Assembly: GCA_013289765.1 (NCBI GenBank)
Contig: JABCZI010000002.1
Span: 62,001 to 126,000, forward strand
Direction: 5' to 3'
Length of the DNA: 64,000 nt
From: Acidobacteriota bacterium
Lineage (GTDB): Bacteria; Acidobacteriota; Terriglobia; Terriglobales; Acidobacteriaceae
Shown here: piece by piece, positions 25,448-34,181 of the stretch
Layout of the letters: the number at the start of each line of letters is the position of its first letter
How positions within the stretch are numbered: the first letter of the stretch is position 1
The notes under the pieces: generated by a model
What the model was told of the DNA's origin: nothing
Databases searched by the model: none
The model's input: the letters and a program-made list of their open reading frames with translations, nothing else
Translations under genes and position numbers: made by a program

Positions 25448-26527
25448 ATGAAATTAGTCCGGGTTCGATTCTTCGCAGCAGCGCTATTACTGATCAGCCT
25501 AACTTCCTGGGGACAAGAGAAACGAAAGATCATCATCGATCAGGACGCAGCTGGCCCCGCCGGTACTGATCAACAGTCCATGCTCCTGCTCATTCAGTCG
25601 CCGCAAACGGATGTTCTCGGTATCACTGTGGTGACGGGCGATCAATGGCTGCACGAAGAAGTGGCGCACACTTTGCGCATGCTCGAACTCATTGGACGAA
25701 CCGACATCCCGGTCATGCTGGGCGCTGAGTATCCGCTGGTAAGACGCCAGCAGGAAACTGAGCAATGGGAGCAGCAATACGGCTCCGTGGCATGGCTGGG
25801 CGCATGGACGCCTATGTTCTTTCATCCCTCTGATCAATTGGGAGAAATGCCGGAAGGTAAACCTGCCACCAAGCCTTCCGATGAGGACGCAGCGCACTTT
25901 CTACTGCGTATGGTTCACAAATTCCCGCATCAGATCACGATTTACGCCGGCGGGCCGATGACGAACCTCGCCCTCGCCATCTCCATCGATCCGCAATTTG
26001 CGGATCTGGCAAAAGAACTCGTGTTCATGGGCCTCAGCCTCAACCCGCGTACTGACGATCCTGAATTTGCGAATGCTCCGACCCACGAATTCAATATCTG
26101 GTTCGACCCCGAAGCCGCGCACATTGTGCTTCAGGCTCCCTGGAAGAAAATAGTTTGCACGCCGGTCGACATTTCAGTGAAGACCAGACTTACCTCTGAC
26201 CTGGTCAACCGCATCAAGCAGGCGCACACTCCGTTGGCTCAGTACATCGGCAAGTATGCGCGCCTCCGAGGAAACTATAACTATCTGTGGGACGAATTGT
26301 CAGCGGCGGCATGGCTCGACCCGACCATTATCACGAAAAAACAAACGCTTTTTATGGATGTGGACCTGGACCGCGGCGCCGGCTACGGCAATACGTTGAG
26401 TTGGACCGAGCATGATAAGCCGAAGATCGACGAGCAGCCAGTTGAAGTGCAGGATGATCTGGACCTGGATAAGTTTTACAAGATGTTTGTGGAATTGCTC
26501 ACCGCGCCCACTCCCCAAAAGAATTGA
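25448..26527 (+). CDS. Secreted divergent nucleoside hydrolase-like protein, paralogue
   Basis: 359 residues; signal peptide about 1-22 (FFAAALLLISLTSWGQ). It is closely similar along its length to the protein at 20640. The calcium loop reads IIDQDAAGPAGTDQQ: Asp31 and Asp33 remain, an insertion with GPAG follows and the canonical Asp-Asp pair is reduced to one Asp41. GGPMTNLALAISIDP, HEFNIWFDPEAA and LWDELSAAAWLDP are kept. The start is the ATG at 25448 after AAGGATAACGATAACG. It is 76 nt downstream of the Tat hydrolase, possibly one transcript. Activity is uncertain. Confidence 0.83.
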   Translation: MKLVRVRFFAAALLLISLTSWGQEKRKIIIDQDAAGPAGTDQQSMLLLIQSPQTDVLGITVVTGDQWLHEEVAHTLRMLELIGRTDIPVMLGAEYPLVRRQQETEQWEQQYGSVAWLGAWTPMFFHPSDQLGEMPEGKPATKPSDEDAAHFLLRMVHKFPHQITIYAGGPMTNLALAISIDPQFADLAKELVFMGLSLNPRTDDPEFANAPTHEFNIWFDPEAAHIVLQAPWKKIVCTPVDISVKTRLTSDLVNRIKQAHTPLAQYIGKYARLRGNYNYLWDELSAAAWLDPTIITKKQTLFMDVDLDRGAGYGNTLSWTEHDKPKIDEQPVEVQDDLDLDKFYKMFVELLTAPTPQKN

Positions 26528-26548
26528 CGGCACCGCTTATTTTTCAGG

Positions 26549-29500
26549 TTACTGCGGAAGCTGCGCCAGCATGCTCTTCGCCTGCGCGTGATCCGGGTGC
26601 TGTTTGAGGAGTTTCAGCAGCATCTCTCGGGCTTTGTCCGGCGCGCCTTCCACGCTGTAAACCCGCGCCAGGTTCAAATATGCCTGATCGAAAGAAGGGG
26701 CAACGCGGATGCATTCTTCAAAACTTTCCATTGCCTTATCTTCGCGGTCGGTGCGCAAATAGAGTATGCCGAGATTATTCAAGGCTTCCGGATAATCGGG
26801 GCGAAACTTCAGGGCTCTCTGCAGGTATTCGTAGGCTCGTGCGGAATCGTCCGCTTGCGCGTAGACCATCCCCAAACCGTAGTTCGCTTGGGGATCCGTT
26901 GGGCTGAATTCGAGAGCGCGTTCAAATGTTTTGCGAGCCCCGTCAAAATTCTTTTCCATCCGATACGCGTTGCCAAGATTGTTGAGGCCAATCGGGTGAT
27001 CAGGACTCAGCCGCAAGACCTCTTGAAAGCAACGTATCGCCTCGTCCATGCGGCCATCCCGCGTGGCCAGAAGCCCCAGATTATTCCAGGTGTTCGCTAG
27101 AGTGTCGGGATAACTGGCGCGAAGTTTGGTTGCACGTTCAAAGCTCTCCCGTGCCTCGGTGATTTTCTCCTGACTCAGGTAAGCGCTTCCCAACCCGTAA
27201 AGCGCCTCCGCGCTTGAGGGATCGTCGCGAAGAGCGAGACGGAATGACGACACCGATTGATCGAAATAGCCTCGCTGAAAAAACACGGCGCCATAGGAAA
27301 GATAATTGCGGCGAAACTCAACCGTCTCGGCCACTCCTGGAAAAGGCAATCCTCTTGCCAACTTCTCAGCGTGAGTCTGCGGAATGTGTCGAAAATCGTG
27401 TTCGACGTGTTCAGGATTGATGGTCCCCTGATAGATCTTAACGACGTGTCCCTTGTCATCAAGCAAGAATGACGTTGGCAGCCCGAGGTCACGATGCCGG
27501 TCAAACATGTGGCGATAGAGAAGGTTGTAGATGCCGGCGACGTCATCCGATCCTTCCAGTATCCTGAAGGCAAGTCGCCGCTGGCGTGCCAGGGTTTTCA
27601 GGTTCTCTCGGTCGGAGGGACTGTCAACGTTCACAGTGAGCAGTTGAAGTCCCTGTGCCGCCCACCGAGCATGCACCCGATCGAACACCTTCAAGTCTTC
27701 GAGGCAATTCTCTGACTGTGTGACCCAGAAGTTGAGCAGCACCGGCTTTCCGCGCAGCGCGGTTAGTGTCTGTCCCTGTCCAGCCAAATCGTTAAGCGCA
27801 AAATTCGGCGCGGCCACCGGCGCGAGTAGCCAGGTTTCTGCCGCGCTGGGTAGTGGCTCAGCTTCCTGCCGCGGCGCAGCGGCAAGCCCGCTTCGCGACG
27901 ACGACTGGATTCTGAATGGTTCGAAGCGAAGCGTCTCCGATCCTTCTTCCACCCAGACCCTGTGATTGAGCTTCAGGTCGTGAAGATTCTGCACAATCCC
28001 GCTCGGCCACCGGATAGACGCCCGAACCGGGCCTTTGGCCTCACCAAGACCGAAAAATAGTTGTTTGCTGTGCTGGGAAAGAAATCCTGATCCAACTTGA
28101 AGCATGCGAGTTTGGCGGCCCAATTCCGTTTCCACGGTAACCGCTGCGCCAATGCCGTCACGATTACTCTTGGTACCGCGGAGGCTAAAGGCAATTGAGG
28201 GCGGCAGAGATTCGATCACGTTCTTCAAGAGCCGCAACTGCGGACCGTTGCGGTTTTTCAGGATTACCTCCTGCCTGCCATCCTGATCGAAATCGGCCAG
28301 GGCAAACGCCCTGCCGTCTTCAAGAAAATCCAGTCCCACCACGCCAGACACATCGGAAAACGTTCCATCCCGATTGTTCGCGTAGAACACATTGCGCTCG
28401 AACCCGCTCCAGGTGCCGTCAGCGTGAATGAGTTCGTTGATGGCGCTCCATCCTTGCTCGTAATCATGTGAGAGCTTGGCTTGCTCGGGCGAATTGGCAA
28501 CCACCTGCCTCCAGAAAAAACTGTTCAGATCCTGCCGCGAAGCGCCGGAGATCATTCCATTCACAATGTAGAGGTCCGGAAAACCGTCATGATCGAAGTC
28601 AAATGCATCGCTCGACCATGCCCAGCGCCCCATTCCAACTCCAGCGGATCCGGTTCTATCTTGAAAAACTCCTTTGCCATTTCGGTCGGCGCTATTCCGC
28701 AACAACGAATTCCCCATTGCGTGCTTTCGATAGAGAGCACGAACTTCTTCTGGCGAATCCTTTTTGAAAATTTCCTGCGAGGAAATGCGTTCCCCGGCGG
28801 CGGTCCACATGTTAGCCACATAAAGATCCTGAGCGCCGTCGTTGTCGTAATCCAGCCAGCAGACGCCCATGCCCGCGCCAACGTCCTCAACTCCGGCCTG
28901 CGGAGCGACATCGGTAAAAGTCCCATCGCCCTGATTACGGTAAAGATTCTTCCGTCCGAAATCATTGACCACATAAAGATCAGGCCATCCGTCTCCGTTG
29001 TAATCGCTCCATGCGCAGCAAAAACTGTATCGCGTATTGTTCTGGTTGAGCCCAGCGGCGGCTGTGACGTCCCCGAAAGTTCCATCGCGATTGTTGCGCA
29101 TCAGGAAATTGGGAGGGCCGTTCTCGGCATCGTGATATGGCACCGGATACTTGTATTGATCCGCTCCCTGATAATAGACGTACAAGCAAAAATAGATATC
29201 AAGCCATCCGTCGCGGTCGTAGTCGGCTACGGCGGCCCCGGTAAAGGTTCCCTGCGGAGCGTTGGCGAACTGAAATGCGTTTGCCTTCTGGCGGAACTTT
29301 CCGCCGCCTTCGTTCAAGAATAAGGCCGGTCCATCCGCGCGCACCACGACCACGTCTTGTCGCCCATCGTTACCGAAGTCTGCAAAGAGCGCGCAGGCGG
29401 TATTTTCAAGGATGTCCAAGCCTGAAGATTCCGTAATATCTTCGAACGTTCCATCTCCGCGGTTTCGATAAAGACGATTGGGAAGACCGGCGGGCTGGCA

Positions 29501-30508
29501 AACATAGAGATCGTCGAGGCCGTCATTGTCGATGTCGCCGACTGAAACTCCATTGTGTCCGTACACGTTGATCCCACACGCGCCGTCGAGAACTGTTCGC
29601 CAGTAGTCGGACCCTCGCACCATCTGCTCAGAATACGAAGGATTGCCGCCCAGGGCCGACGCAGTGATCTCCGAAAAAATCGGAGACACCGAACGGCTAC
29701 GCGTCTCATCGACCATCTGCCACCGCCGTAGCTGAAATTCACCCGAATCGGAAGCAAGCGAGATCCATTCGAGATCCCAATTCCCGACCCATTGCTCGCG
29801 ATAGAAATTATCCCCCGTGCCGACTAATTCGTAACGCACGCGAGTTTTAATCAAGAGTGGGGATTGCGCAGTCGATGCCGCACTCTCCGTCGCAATGCTC
29901 GTCACCTGAAATTCCGCGGTCACGATCTTTGAAAACACATTCAATCCCGACCGAAACTCCTGAACAAAAGCATCCCGGCCTATATTCGCTTGAGATGTAA
30001 AGTTGTTGTGATGGACTTCAAGCGTCGAGCCAGCCCGCACAACCCGCGACTCAACAGGACGGGGAGATGTCCCCAGGAAATCAGGAGTGAGCGCTCTTTC
30101 AACCGCGCTCAAGTCTTTCGAAGACTGCAGCAGGCTCGCATTCCATTTGGCCAGCATAGCGGCGATCTGGTCGTGATATTTTTCGGTTACGAACGCGTCT
30201 CTGCCCGCTTCCGTCTTGGCGAGAACGGCGTCGAGCGCCAGCTGCGATCGGTAATGAGGTTGAAGACGGAACTCCCCTGCGGATGAAAATGCGGGGAAAG
30301 AATAGAGACTAGAACTGAAAGGAAACGCGATTCCACGCCAGCCCACCGGAACCAGCGCCGCGGAAGCTCCCTGGCAGCACCGTACAAGAAAATTGCGGCG
30401 GCCCGTATCTATCAACCCAGGATCAAGCGGTCCACGCGGCTTCCCTACCCGACTCAGAGCGATGTCCCCCGGCGATTCATGTGTAGGACGAGAATCTAGC
30501 AGCCGCAC
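26549..30508 (-). CDS. FG-GAP/VCBS - ASPIC/UnbV - thioredoxin-fold - TPR fusion protein
   Basis: 1319 residues. Tat-like N-terminus (RRNFLVRCCQGASAALVPVG, residues 37-56), an NTF2-like or unknown region (about 80-300), FG-GAP repeats with calcium-binding DxDxDG loops (about 319-765, for example DIDNDGLDD, DYDRDGWLD, DYNGDGWPD), an ASPIC/UnbV domain (785-850), an AhpC/TlpA thioredoxin fold (900-1040), then TPRs (1068-1319). The thioredoxin site reads FWVTQSENC, so the first Cys of CxxC is Ser932. A secreted or periplasmic surface protein is likely. Upstream genes do not point to a function. Confidence 0.85.
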   Translation of the reverse strand: MRLLDSRPTHESPGDIALSRVGKPRGPLDPGLIDTGRRNFLVRCCQGASAALVPVGWRGIAFPFSSSLYSFPAFSSAGEFRLQPHYRSQLALDAVLAKTEAGRDAFVTEKYHDQIAAMLAKWNASLLQSSKDLSAVERALTPDFLGTSPRPVESRVVRAGSTLEVHHNNFTSQANIGRDAFVQEFRSGLNVFSKIVTAEFQVTSIATESAASTAQSPLLIKTRVRYELVGTGDNFYREQWVGNWDLEWISLASDSGEFQLRRWQMVDETRSRSVSPIFSEITASALGGNPSYSEQMVRGSDYWRTVLDGACGINVYGHNGVSVGDIDNDGLDDLYVCQPAGLPNRLYRNRGDGTFEDITESSGLDILENTACALFADFGNDGRQDVVVVRADGPALFLNEGGGKFRQKANAFQFANAPQGTFTGAAVADYDRDGWLDIYFCLYVYYQGADQYKYPVPYHDAENGPPNFLMRNNRDGTFGDVTAAAGLNQNNTRYSFCCAWSDYNGDGWPDLYVVNDFGRKNLYRNQGDGTFTDVAPQAGVEDVGAGMGVCWLDYDNDGAQDLYVANMWTAAGERISSQEIFKKDSPEEVRALYRKHAMGNSLLRNSADRNGKGVFQDRTGSAGVGMGRWAWSSDAFDFDHDGFPDLYIVNGMISGASRQDLNSFFWRQVVANSPEQAKLSHDYEQGWSAINELIHADGTWSGFERNVFYANNRDGTFSDVSGVVGLDFLEDGRAFALADFDQDGRQEVILKNRNGPQLRLLKNVIESLPPSIAFSLRGTKSNRDGIGAAVTVETELGRQTRMLQVGSGFLSQHSKQLFFGLGEAKGPVRASIRWPSGIVQNLHDLKLNHRVWVEEGSETLRFEPFRIQSSSRSGLAAAPRQEAEPLPSAAETWLLAPVAAPNFALNDLAGQGQTLTALRGKPVLLNFWVTQSENCLEDLKVFDRVHARWAAQGLQLLTVNVDSPSDRENLKTLARQRRLAFRILEGSDDVAGIYNLLYRHMFDRHRDLGLPTSFLLDDKGHVVKIYQGTINPEHVEHDFRHIPQTHAEKLARGLPFPGVAETVEFRRNYLSYGAVFFQRGYFDQSVSSFRLALRDDPSSAEALYGLGSAYLSQEKITEARESFERATKLRASYPDTLANTWNNLGLLATRDGRMDEAIRCFQEVLRLSPDHPIGLNNLGNAYRMEKNFDGARKTFERALEFSPTDPQANYGLGMVYAQADDSARAYEYLQRALKFRPDYPEALNNLGILYLRTDREDKAMESFEECIRVAPSFDQAYLNLARVYSVEGAPDKAREMLLKLLKQHPDHAQAKSMLAQLPQ

Positions 30509-30560
30509 CGGGACCCGTCAAGATAGAGGAAAATCTGGGTAATGTATCAGTTTGAAATTC

Positions 30561-30719
30561 TCAGAAGTCGGGAGCAAAGAGCACGCGGAGCAGGAACCAA
30601 AAACCCTCGTGGATGATACCGCAGATAAACCCAATCACTACGAGCAAACCTAAAATTCCCTTCGCCCAAGTAGGGAGTGGATCGACGATTTTATCTATTG
30701 CTCTTGAGATCAGTCCCAT
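30561..30719 (-). CDS. Small predicted membrane protein
   Basis: 52 residues from the ATG at 30719, which has AGAAGGG about ten bases upstream. There is one hydrophobic segment (GILGLLVVIGFICGII) and a second aromatic amphipathic stretch (GFWFLLRVLF). An open frame continues upstream to 30923 but that extension has no membrane or family signature. No homologue is recognised. It lies just upstream of the 1319-residue protein on the same strand, 52 nt away, so co-transcription is possible. Confidence 0.35.
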   Translation of the reverse strand: MGLISRAIDKIVDPLPTWAKGILGLLVVIGFICGIIHEGFWFLLRVLFAPDF

Positions 30720-31461
30720 TAAGCGGCGCCCTTCTATCTGTAAGGACCACGCTTCGCGGGCTGTGGCGGGTAATTGTCCGCCATCTGGATAATCTTTCAA
30801 CACTCCAAACGTGATCGCACAGGCCCGCCTCTTGTGCTGGAGTGCAGCGCTACGTCTTGTGAATTGGGCGAAGTTGTATGTAATAGACGGACTGAATCGC
30901 GACCATCGCCGCATGGTTCTCAAAACTGATACATTACCGAAAACTGCCGCGAGCTACACTCCTCTTCTACGCCCGATAAAACAAGCACTCTCCCGGACCC
31001 GATCTTCCTGAGGCAACTCAGCATTTCAGAATGCGCTCTGCGCTTGAGCCAAGGCACAAAAAAATTATTCCGAATCGAATGAAACGATAAGGCCGTCGCG
31101 TTCACTATTCACCATAAGTGGACGATACGCGCCGTTAGGCGATCATGCCACAATTTGCGACCCAACTCGGAACAACTTCCGGCTTGGATCCTGAGAATAC
31201 CGGGGCCGACGGGGGAAGCGGCTCCGGTACTCTTTCGCCTTTGCTTGTTCCACGGCTCAGACGAGCGCGTGCCAGTTCAAGATTTACCGGATTTGACTTC
31301 CACAAGTGCCCACTCCTCTCTCCATTCCGGCGACCGGTGCCAGTCGCAATAGCCGCACGGTACTTCGGCGTCCGGCGTGTCATACCCAATCCTCCAGTAG
31401 CCTTCCTGGTTCGGTTGAAGTGCTATACTGGCTGCCATTTCGGGGGTTGCGGGGCAAATCC
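30720..31461. other. Intergenic region before the ECF sigma gene
   Basis: No convincing gene: the open frames here overlap on both strands and have no family signature or ribosome site. Near the right end TATACT (31424-31429) could be the -10 box of the sigma gene, with only weak -35 matches upstream. Confidence 0.4.
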
Positions 31462-32046
31462 TTGCAATTTGAGTCCTTCGACGACGCTTACGTCGAGCGC
31501 CTGCGGGCGGGCGACTTTCGTACCCAGGAGCATTTTGTCGCTTATTTCAGCGACCTCATCCAGATCAAACTCCGCTCGCGCCTACGGTCGCAAGAAGGGA
31601 TCGACGATCTTCGTCAGGAAACCTTTACGCGTGTCTTAACCGCGCTGCAAAATGGAAATATCCTGCATCCTGATCGGCTCGGACCGTATGTAAATAGCAT
31701 TTGCAACCATGTCTTGCAGGAGCATTATCGCGCCGCTTCCCGCGATGGTTGCGTCAACCCGGAGGATGGCCAGGATCCTCCTGACGAATCCGCCGATGTA
31801 TTCGCCTTGCTTAGCGCCAAACAGACAGGAGAAAAGGTTCGCAACGTATTGGATAAACTCCCCGAACGCGATCGGCGATTGCTGCGTGAAGTCTTTCTCG
31901 AGGAGCGTGATAAGGACGAGGTATGTCGTGACTTTGGTGTGGATCGAGATTATCTGAGAGTGCTCCTGTACCGCGCCAAGCAAGCGTTCAAGTCTTTATA
32001 CTTCAATGGCATAGACAATGATCCTCCCGCGGCGGCACTGGCCTGA
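31462..32046 (+). CDS. ECF-type RNA polymerase sigma factor
   Basis: 194 residues from a TTG at 31462. Region 2 includes LIQIKLRSRLRSQEGIDDLRQETFTRVLTAL, with the DDLRQETF core typical of sigma70 region 2. Region 4 includes LDKLPERDRRLLREVFLEERDKDEVCRDFGVDRDYLRVLLYRAKQAFK, a helix-turn-helix. Upstream in-frame codons reach 31306, but that stretch lacks family sequence and a candidate -10 box (31424-31429) lies inside it, so the shorter form is preferred. It is followed 57 nt later by its likely anti-sigma gene. Confidence 0.88.
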   Translation: MQFESFDDAYVERLRAGDFRTQEHFVAYFSDLIQIKLRSRLRSQEGIDDLRQETFTRVLTALQNGNILHPDRLGPYVNSICNHVLQEHYRAASRDGCVNPEDGQDPPDESADVFALLSAKQTGEKVRNVLDKLPERDRRLLREVFLEERDKDEVCRDFGVDRDYLRVLLYRAKQAFKSLYFNGIDNDPPAAALA

Positions 32047-32103
32047 ATAATTTGAAACGTTTGCCAGCGATAGATCACTACTCTATGAGAGGAAAACGAT
32101 CAA

Positions 32104-32784
32104 ATGGACCACGCTGAGGTGGTTCGGCAGAAACTGACCGAGCAGTACTTGCTTCATGAACTCGACTCCCAACAGCGGGATGAGTTTGAGGAGCACTTTT
32201 TCGACTGCCGCGTATGCGCCCTCGACCTACGCCTGGCTTCCACCTTCATCGAGCAGAGTAAATCGTTGCTGGCGGAACCCACCGATACAACTGCTGTAGC
32301 CGTCCGCATCCCCGTTCCAGTGGAGACAGCGGGAAGGTTCGCCTGGCTGCGACCAGCCTTGGCAGTACCGGCATTGGCGTTCTTGCTAATAATAGTCGCG
32401 TATCAAAATCTTGTTACCTATCCGCGATTGGAGCAGGCACTCAATCGCCCGCAGATTTTGCCCTGGGCATCGCTCAACACGCGCACCCGCGGTGGCAGTT
32501 CTCCCGTAATCACGGTGCCGCGAGGCCGGAGCTTCTTGCTGTTTGTGAATATCCCTCCCGACAATCTCTATGCGCGTTACATTGCGGATTTGTACAACCC
32601 GGCGGGAAAGCTCGAGTGGTCCCTCACTTTCCCGGCGGCGTCCGCGCAAGATCAATGGCCAGTCCAGGTGCCGGGAGCCGATCGGGAAGCAGGCACTTAC
32701 ACCTTGGCAGTACGCGGAGTAACCGCCACTGGCGAAAGTAAGGAAGTCGGTCGTACGTCACTTGAACTACAGATCCAAAAGTGA
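32104..32784 (+). CDS. Membrane-anchored zinc-finger anti-sigma factor-like protein
   Basis: 226 residues. The N-terminus has a His31-x3-Cys35-x2-Cys38 motif in EEHFFDCRVC, the anti-sigma zinc-finger type, preceded by LTEQYLLHELDSQQRDEFE. One transmembrane helix follows at about 83-105 (LAVPALAFLLIIVAY). The C-terminal half is a periplasmic beta-rich domain that looks like a carbohydrate-binding or Ig-type sensor. It would hold the preceding sigma factor at the membrane. The ATG at 32104 has AGAGGAAAACG upstream. Its stop is inside the leader of the next gene. Confidence 0.83.
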   Translation: MDHAEVVRQKLTEQYLLHELDSQQRDEFEEHFFDCRVCALDLRLASTFIEQSKSLLAEPTDTTAVAVRIPVPVETAGRFAWLRPALAVPALAFLLIIVAYQNLVTYPRLEQALNRPQILPWASLNTRTRGGSSPVITVPRGRSFLLFVNIPPDNLYARYIADLYNPAGKLEWSLTFPAASAQDQWPVQVPGADREAGTYTLAVRGVTATGESKEVGRTSLELQIQK

Positions 32785-32819
32785 TTTTCAGACGAGTGAT
32801 TCTCAGACGGAGGAGCGAT

Positions 32820-33692
32820 ATGGCAGCACTAACCAATAAACTCGCGATGGTCAATTCGGTTCACAACTATTGGGCCGAAGCGGATGTATTGAGCGCTGAT
32901 TTCGAGCACCCGGTGGAAGAGAAAATCAGGCGGCGGGCGCATGTAAAGTTGCCCAAGGACGGCCATTACCATTTTAAGAAAGCGGATCCCTTCCGTTTCG
33001 AAGGCCTTATTTCGTACGAATCCGGCTATACCCAAGTCGCGGGACATCCGAGCTCAAAGCAAGACGGCTTCACCACTCTGGCAACTTCGGTAGTCGAGCG
33101 TCTGAACGTTCTCGATGTGGTGACCGCGGACCGCGTGGTGGCGCAGCTTTCCACCGTTCATCCCGTCTATGGTACGGGTCAGGTGCCATCCGTCACCTTC
33201 CTCGGCACTCGCTTTGAAAATCTTAGAATTGGTGGACACAAAGTCGAAGTCGAGCGAAATCTGGAAATCCTTGGCCCCAAGCCCGCCAACGATGAATCGT
33301 ACTTTGATAATCGCGATGTTCTCGATCGGATTTCCAAGCAATACGACAAGATTGCCGCGGCCAACGAACTTCCCGATTGGGCTCGCGAAGAATACCCGAA
33401 GAGCCGCCCCGCGCAGAACGGTGCTGGCAAGCTGGAATGCTCCCTGGTCAACAGCGTTGCGGGCGCTCCTGGAACTTCCTTTGGTCACATGATTGATCTG
33501 CCCCACTTCGGAAGGATATTCCTGGGCGAATTGAAAGTAGAACGGGAGCCCGGCAATTCCAGTAAGGGAATATACGATAAGTACAGGTTCCGCCTGACTA
33601 TGATCCGGTTACAAATGGGTTGTATCGCAACCGGCACAAGCTCCATCGTGGGACTTGATTCAAACGGCACGGGCGGCAAGGGCGATCACTAG
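32820..33692 (+). CDS. Conserved-looking protein of unknown function, third gene of sigma trio
   Basis: 290 residues from the ATG at 32820, which has GGAGGAG seven bases upstream; in-frame codons back to 32781 overlap the anti-sigma stop. No signal peptide or membrane helix. Charged N-terminal half with EEKIRRRAHVKLPKDGHYHFKK, then a C-terminal beta-rich part (SFGHMIDLPHFGRIFLGELKVE, RFRLTMIRLQMGCIATGTSSIVG) and a Gly-rich tail. I do not recognise the family. The position 36 nt after the anti-sigma gene suggests co-expression with, or control by, the sigma system. Confidence 0.72.
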   Translation: MAALTNKLAMVNSVHNYWAEADVLSADFEHPVEEKIRRRAHVKLPKDGHYHFKKADPFRFEGLISYESGYTQVAGHPSSKQDGFTTLATSVVERLNVLDVVTADRVVAQLSTVHPVYGTGQVPSVTFLGTRFENLRIGGHKVEVERNLEILGPKPANDESYFDNRDVLDRISKQYDKIAAANELPDWAREEYPKSRPAQNGAGKLECSLVNSVAGAPGTSFGHMIDLPHFGRIFLGELKVEREPGNSSKGIYDKYRFRLTMIRLQMGCIATGTSSIVGLDSNGTGGKGDH

Positions 33693-33783
33693 AACACCAC
33701 CGCTGATGCCGCCGCTCGCATCAGCCGTTGCCGAGCATGATGAGCAGGACGAGTATGATGAGTGCGCGGCATAAGTTGTCAGC

Positions 33784-33805
33784 AGGGACGGGCGCGCCCG
33801 TCCCT
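33784..33805. terminator. Perfect 22-bp palindrome between convergent genes
   Basis: Two 11-base arms (AGGGACGGGCG and its complement) with no loop, lying between the plus-strand gene ending at 33692 and the minus-strand gene ending at 33813. It could stop transcription from both sides. It lacks a long T run, and similar GACGGAC/GTCCGTC arms occur at 42088-42107, so it may instead be a dispersed repeat. Confidence 0.4.
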
Positions 33806-33812
33806 TTCGCGA

Positions 33813-34100
33813 CTACTTCTTCGTTCCTACGGCACTCAAACACTTCCCGTACAACTCCAGTAAGTGGGCCGCATACTCGTCAGGCTTCGATGCTGAACCG
33901 GTACCTTGAAAACCCACTCCTGACGACGTGGTTCGCCCGTACCCGGTGGTCATTGCGACAAATTTCATCAGATCGAGCGCGATATCCTCATTGCGCCGCG
34001 ACCCCGCGTGCAAAGCTGGACCTTCTTCCATGAGTCCTTCTCCTGAACCGGAAATATAAGGAAGTTGTTCCTCGTCTTCCATCTCTTCCATAACGCTCAC
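33813..34100 (-). CDS. Small acidic protein of unknown function
   Basis: About 95 residues, read from a GTG at 34100 (AGGAG five bases upstream; another GTG at 34103). Very acidic N-terminus (MEEMEDEEQLPYISGSGEGLMEEGP), then LDLMKFVAMTTGYGR and DEYAAHLLELYGKCLSAVG. No signal peptide or membrane helix. The C-terminal half is amphipathic and may be helical. Not recognised as any family. Support rests on the ribosome site and coherent composition. Confidence 0.5.
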   Translation of the reverse strand: MSVMEEMEDEEQLPYISGSGEGLMEEGPALHAGSRRNEDIALDLMKFVAMTTGYGRTTSSGVGFQGTGSASKPDEYAAHLLELYGKCLSAVGTKK

Positions 34101-34181
34101 CACTACTCCTGTTCACGATAATATCAGGCCACGGACAGCACAGCCTGCCGCCACCAGGCCGCTTTCGTTAAAGCTCCCAGG

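Noticed and set aside
31145-31639. Plus-strand open frame overlapping the sigma factor gene
   Set aside because: It overlaps the sigma gene in another frame and has no motif or ribosome site.
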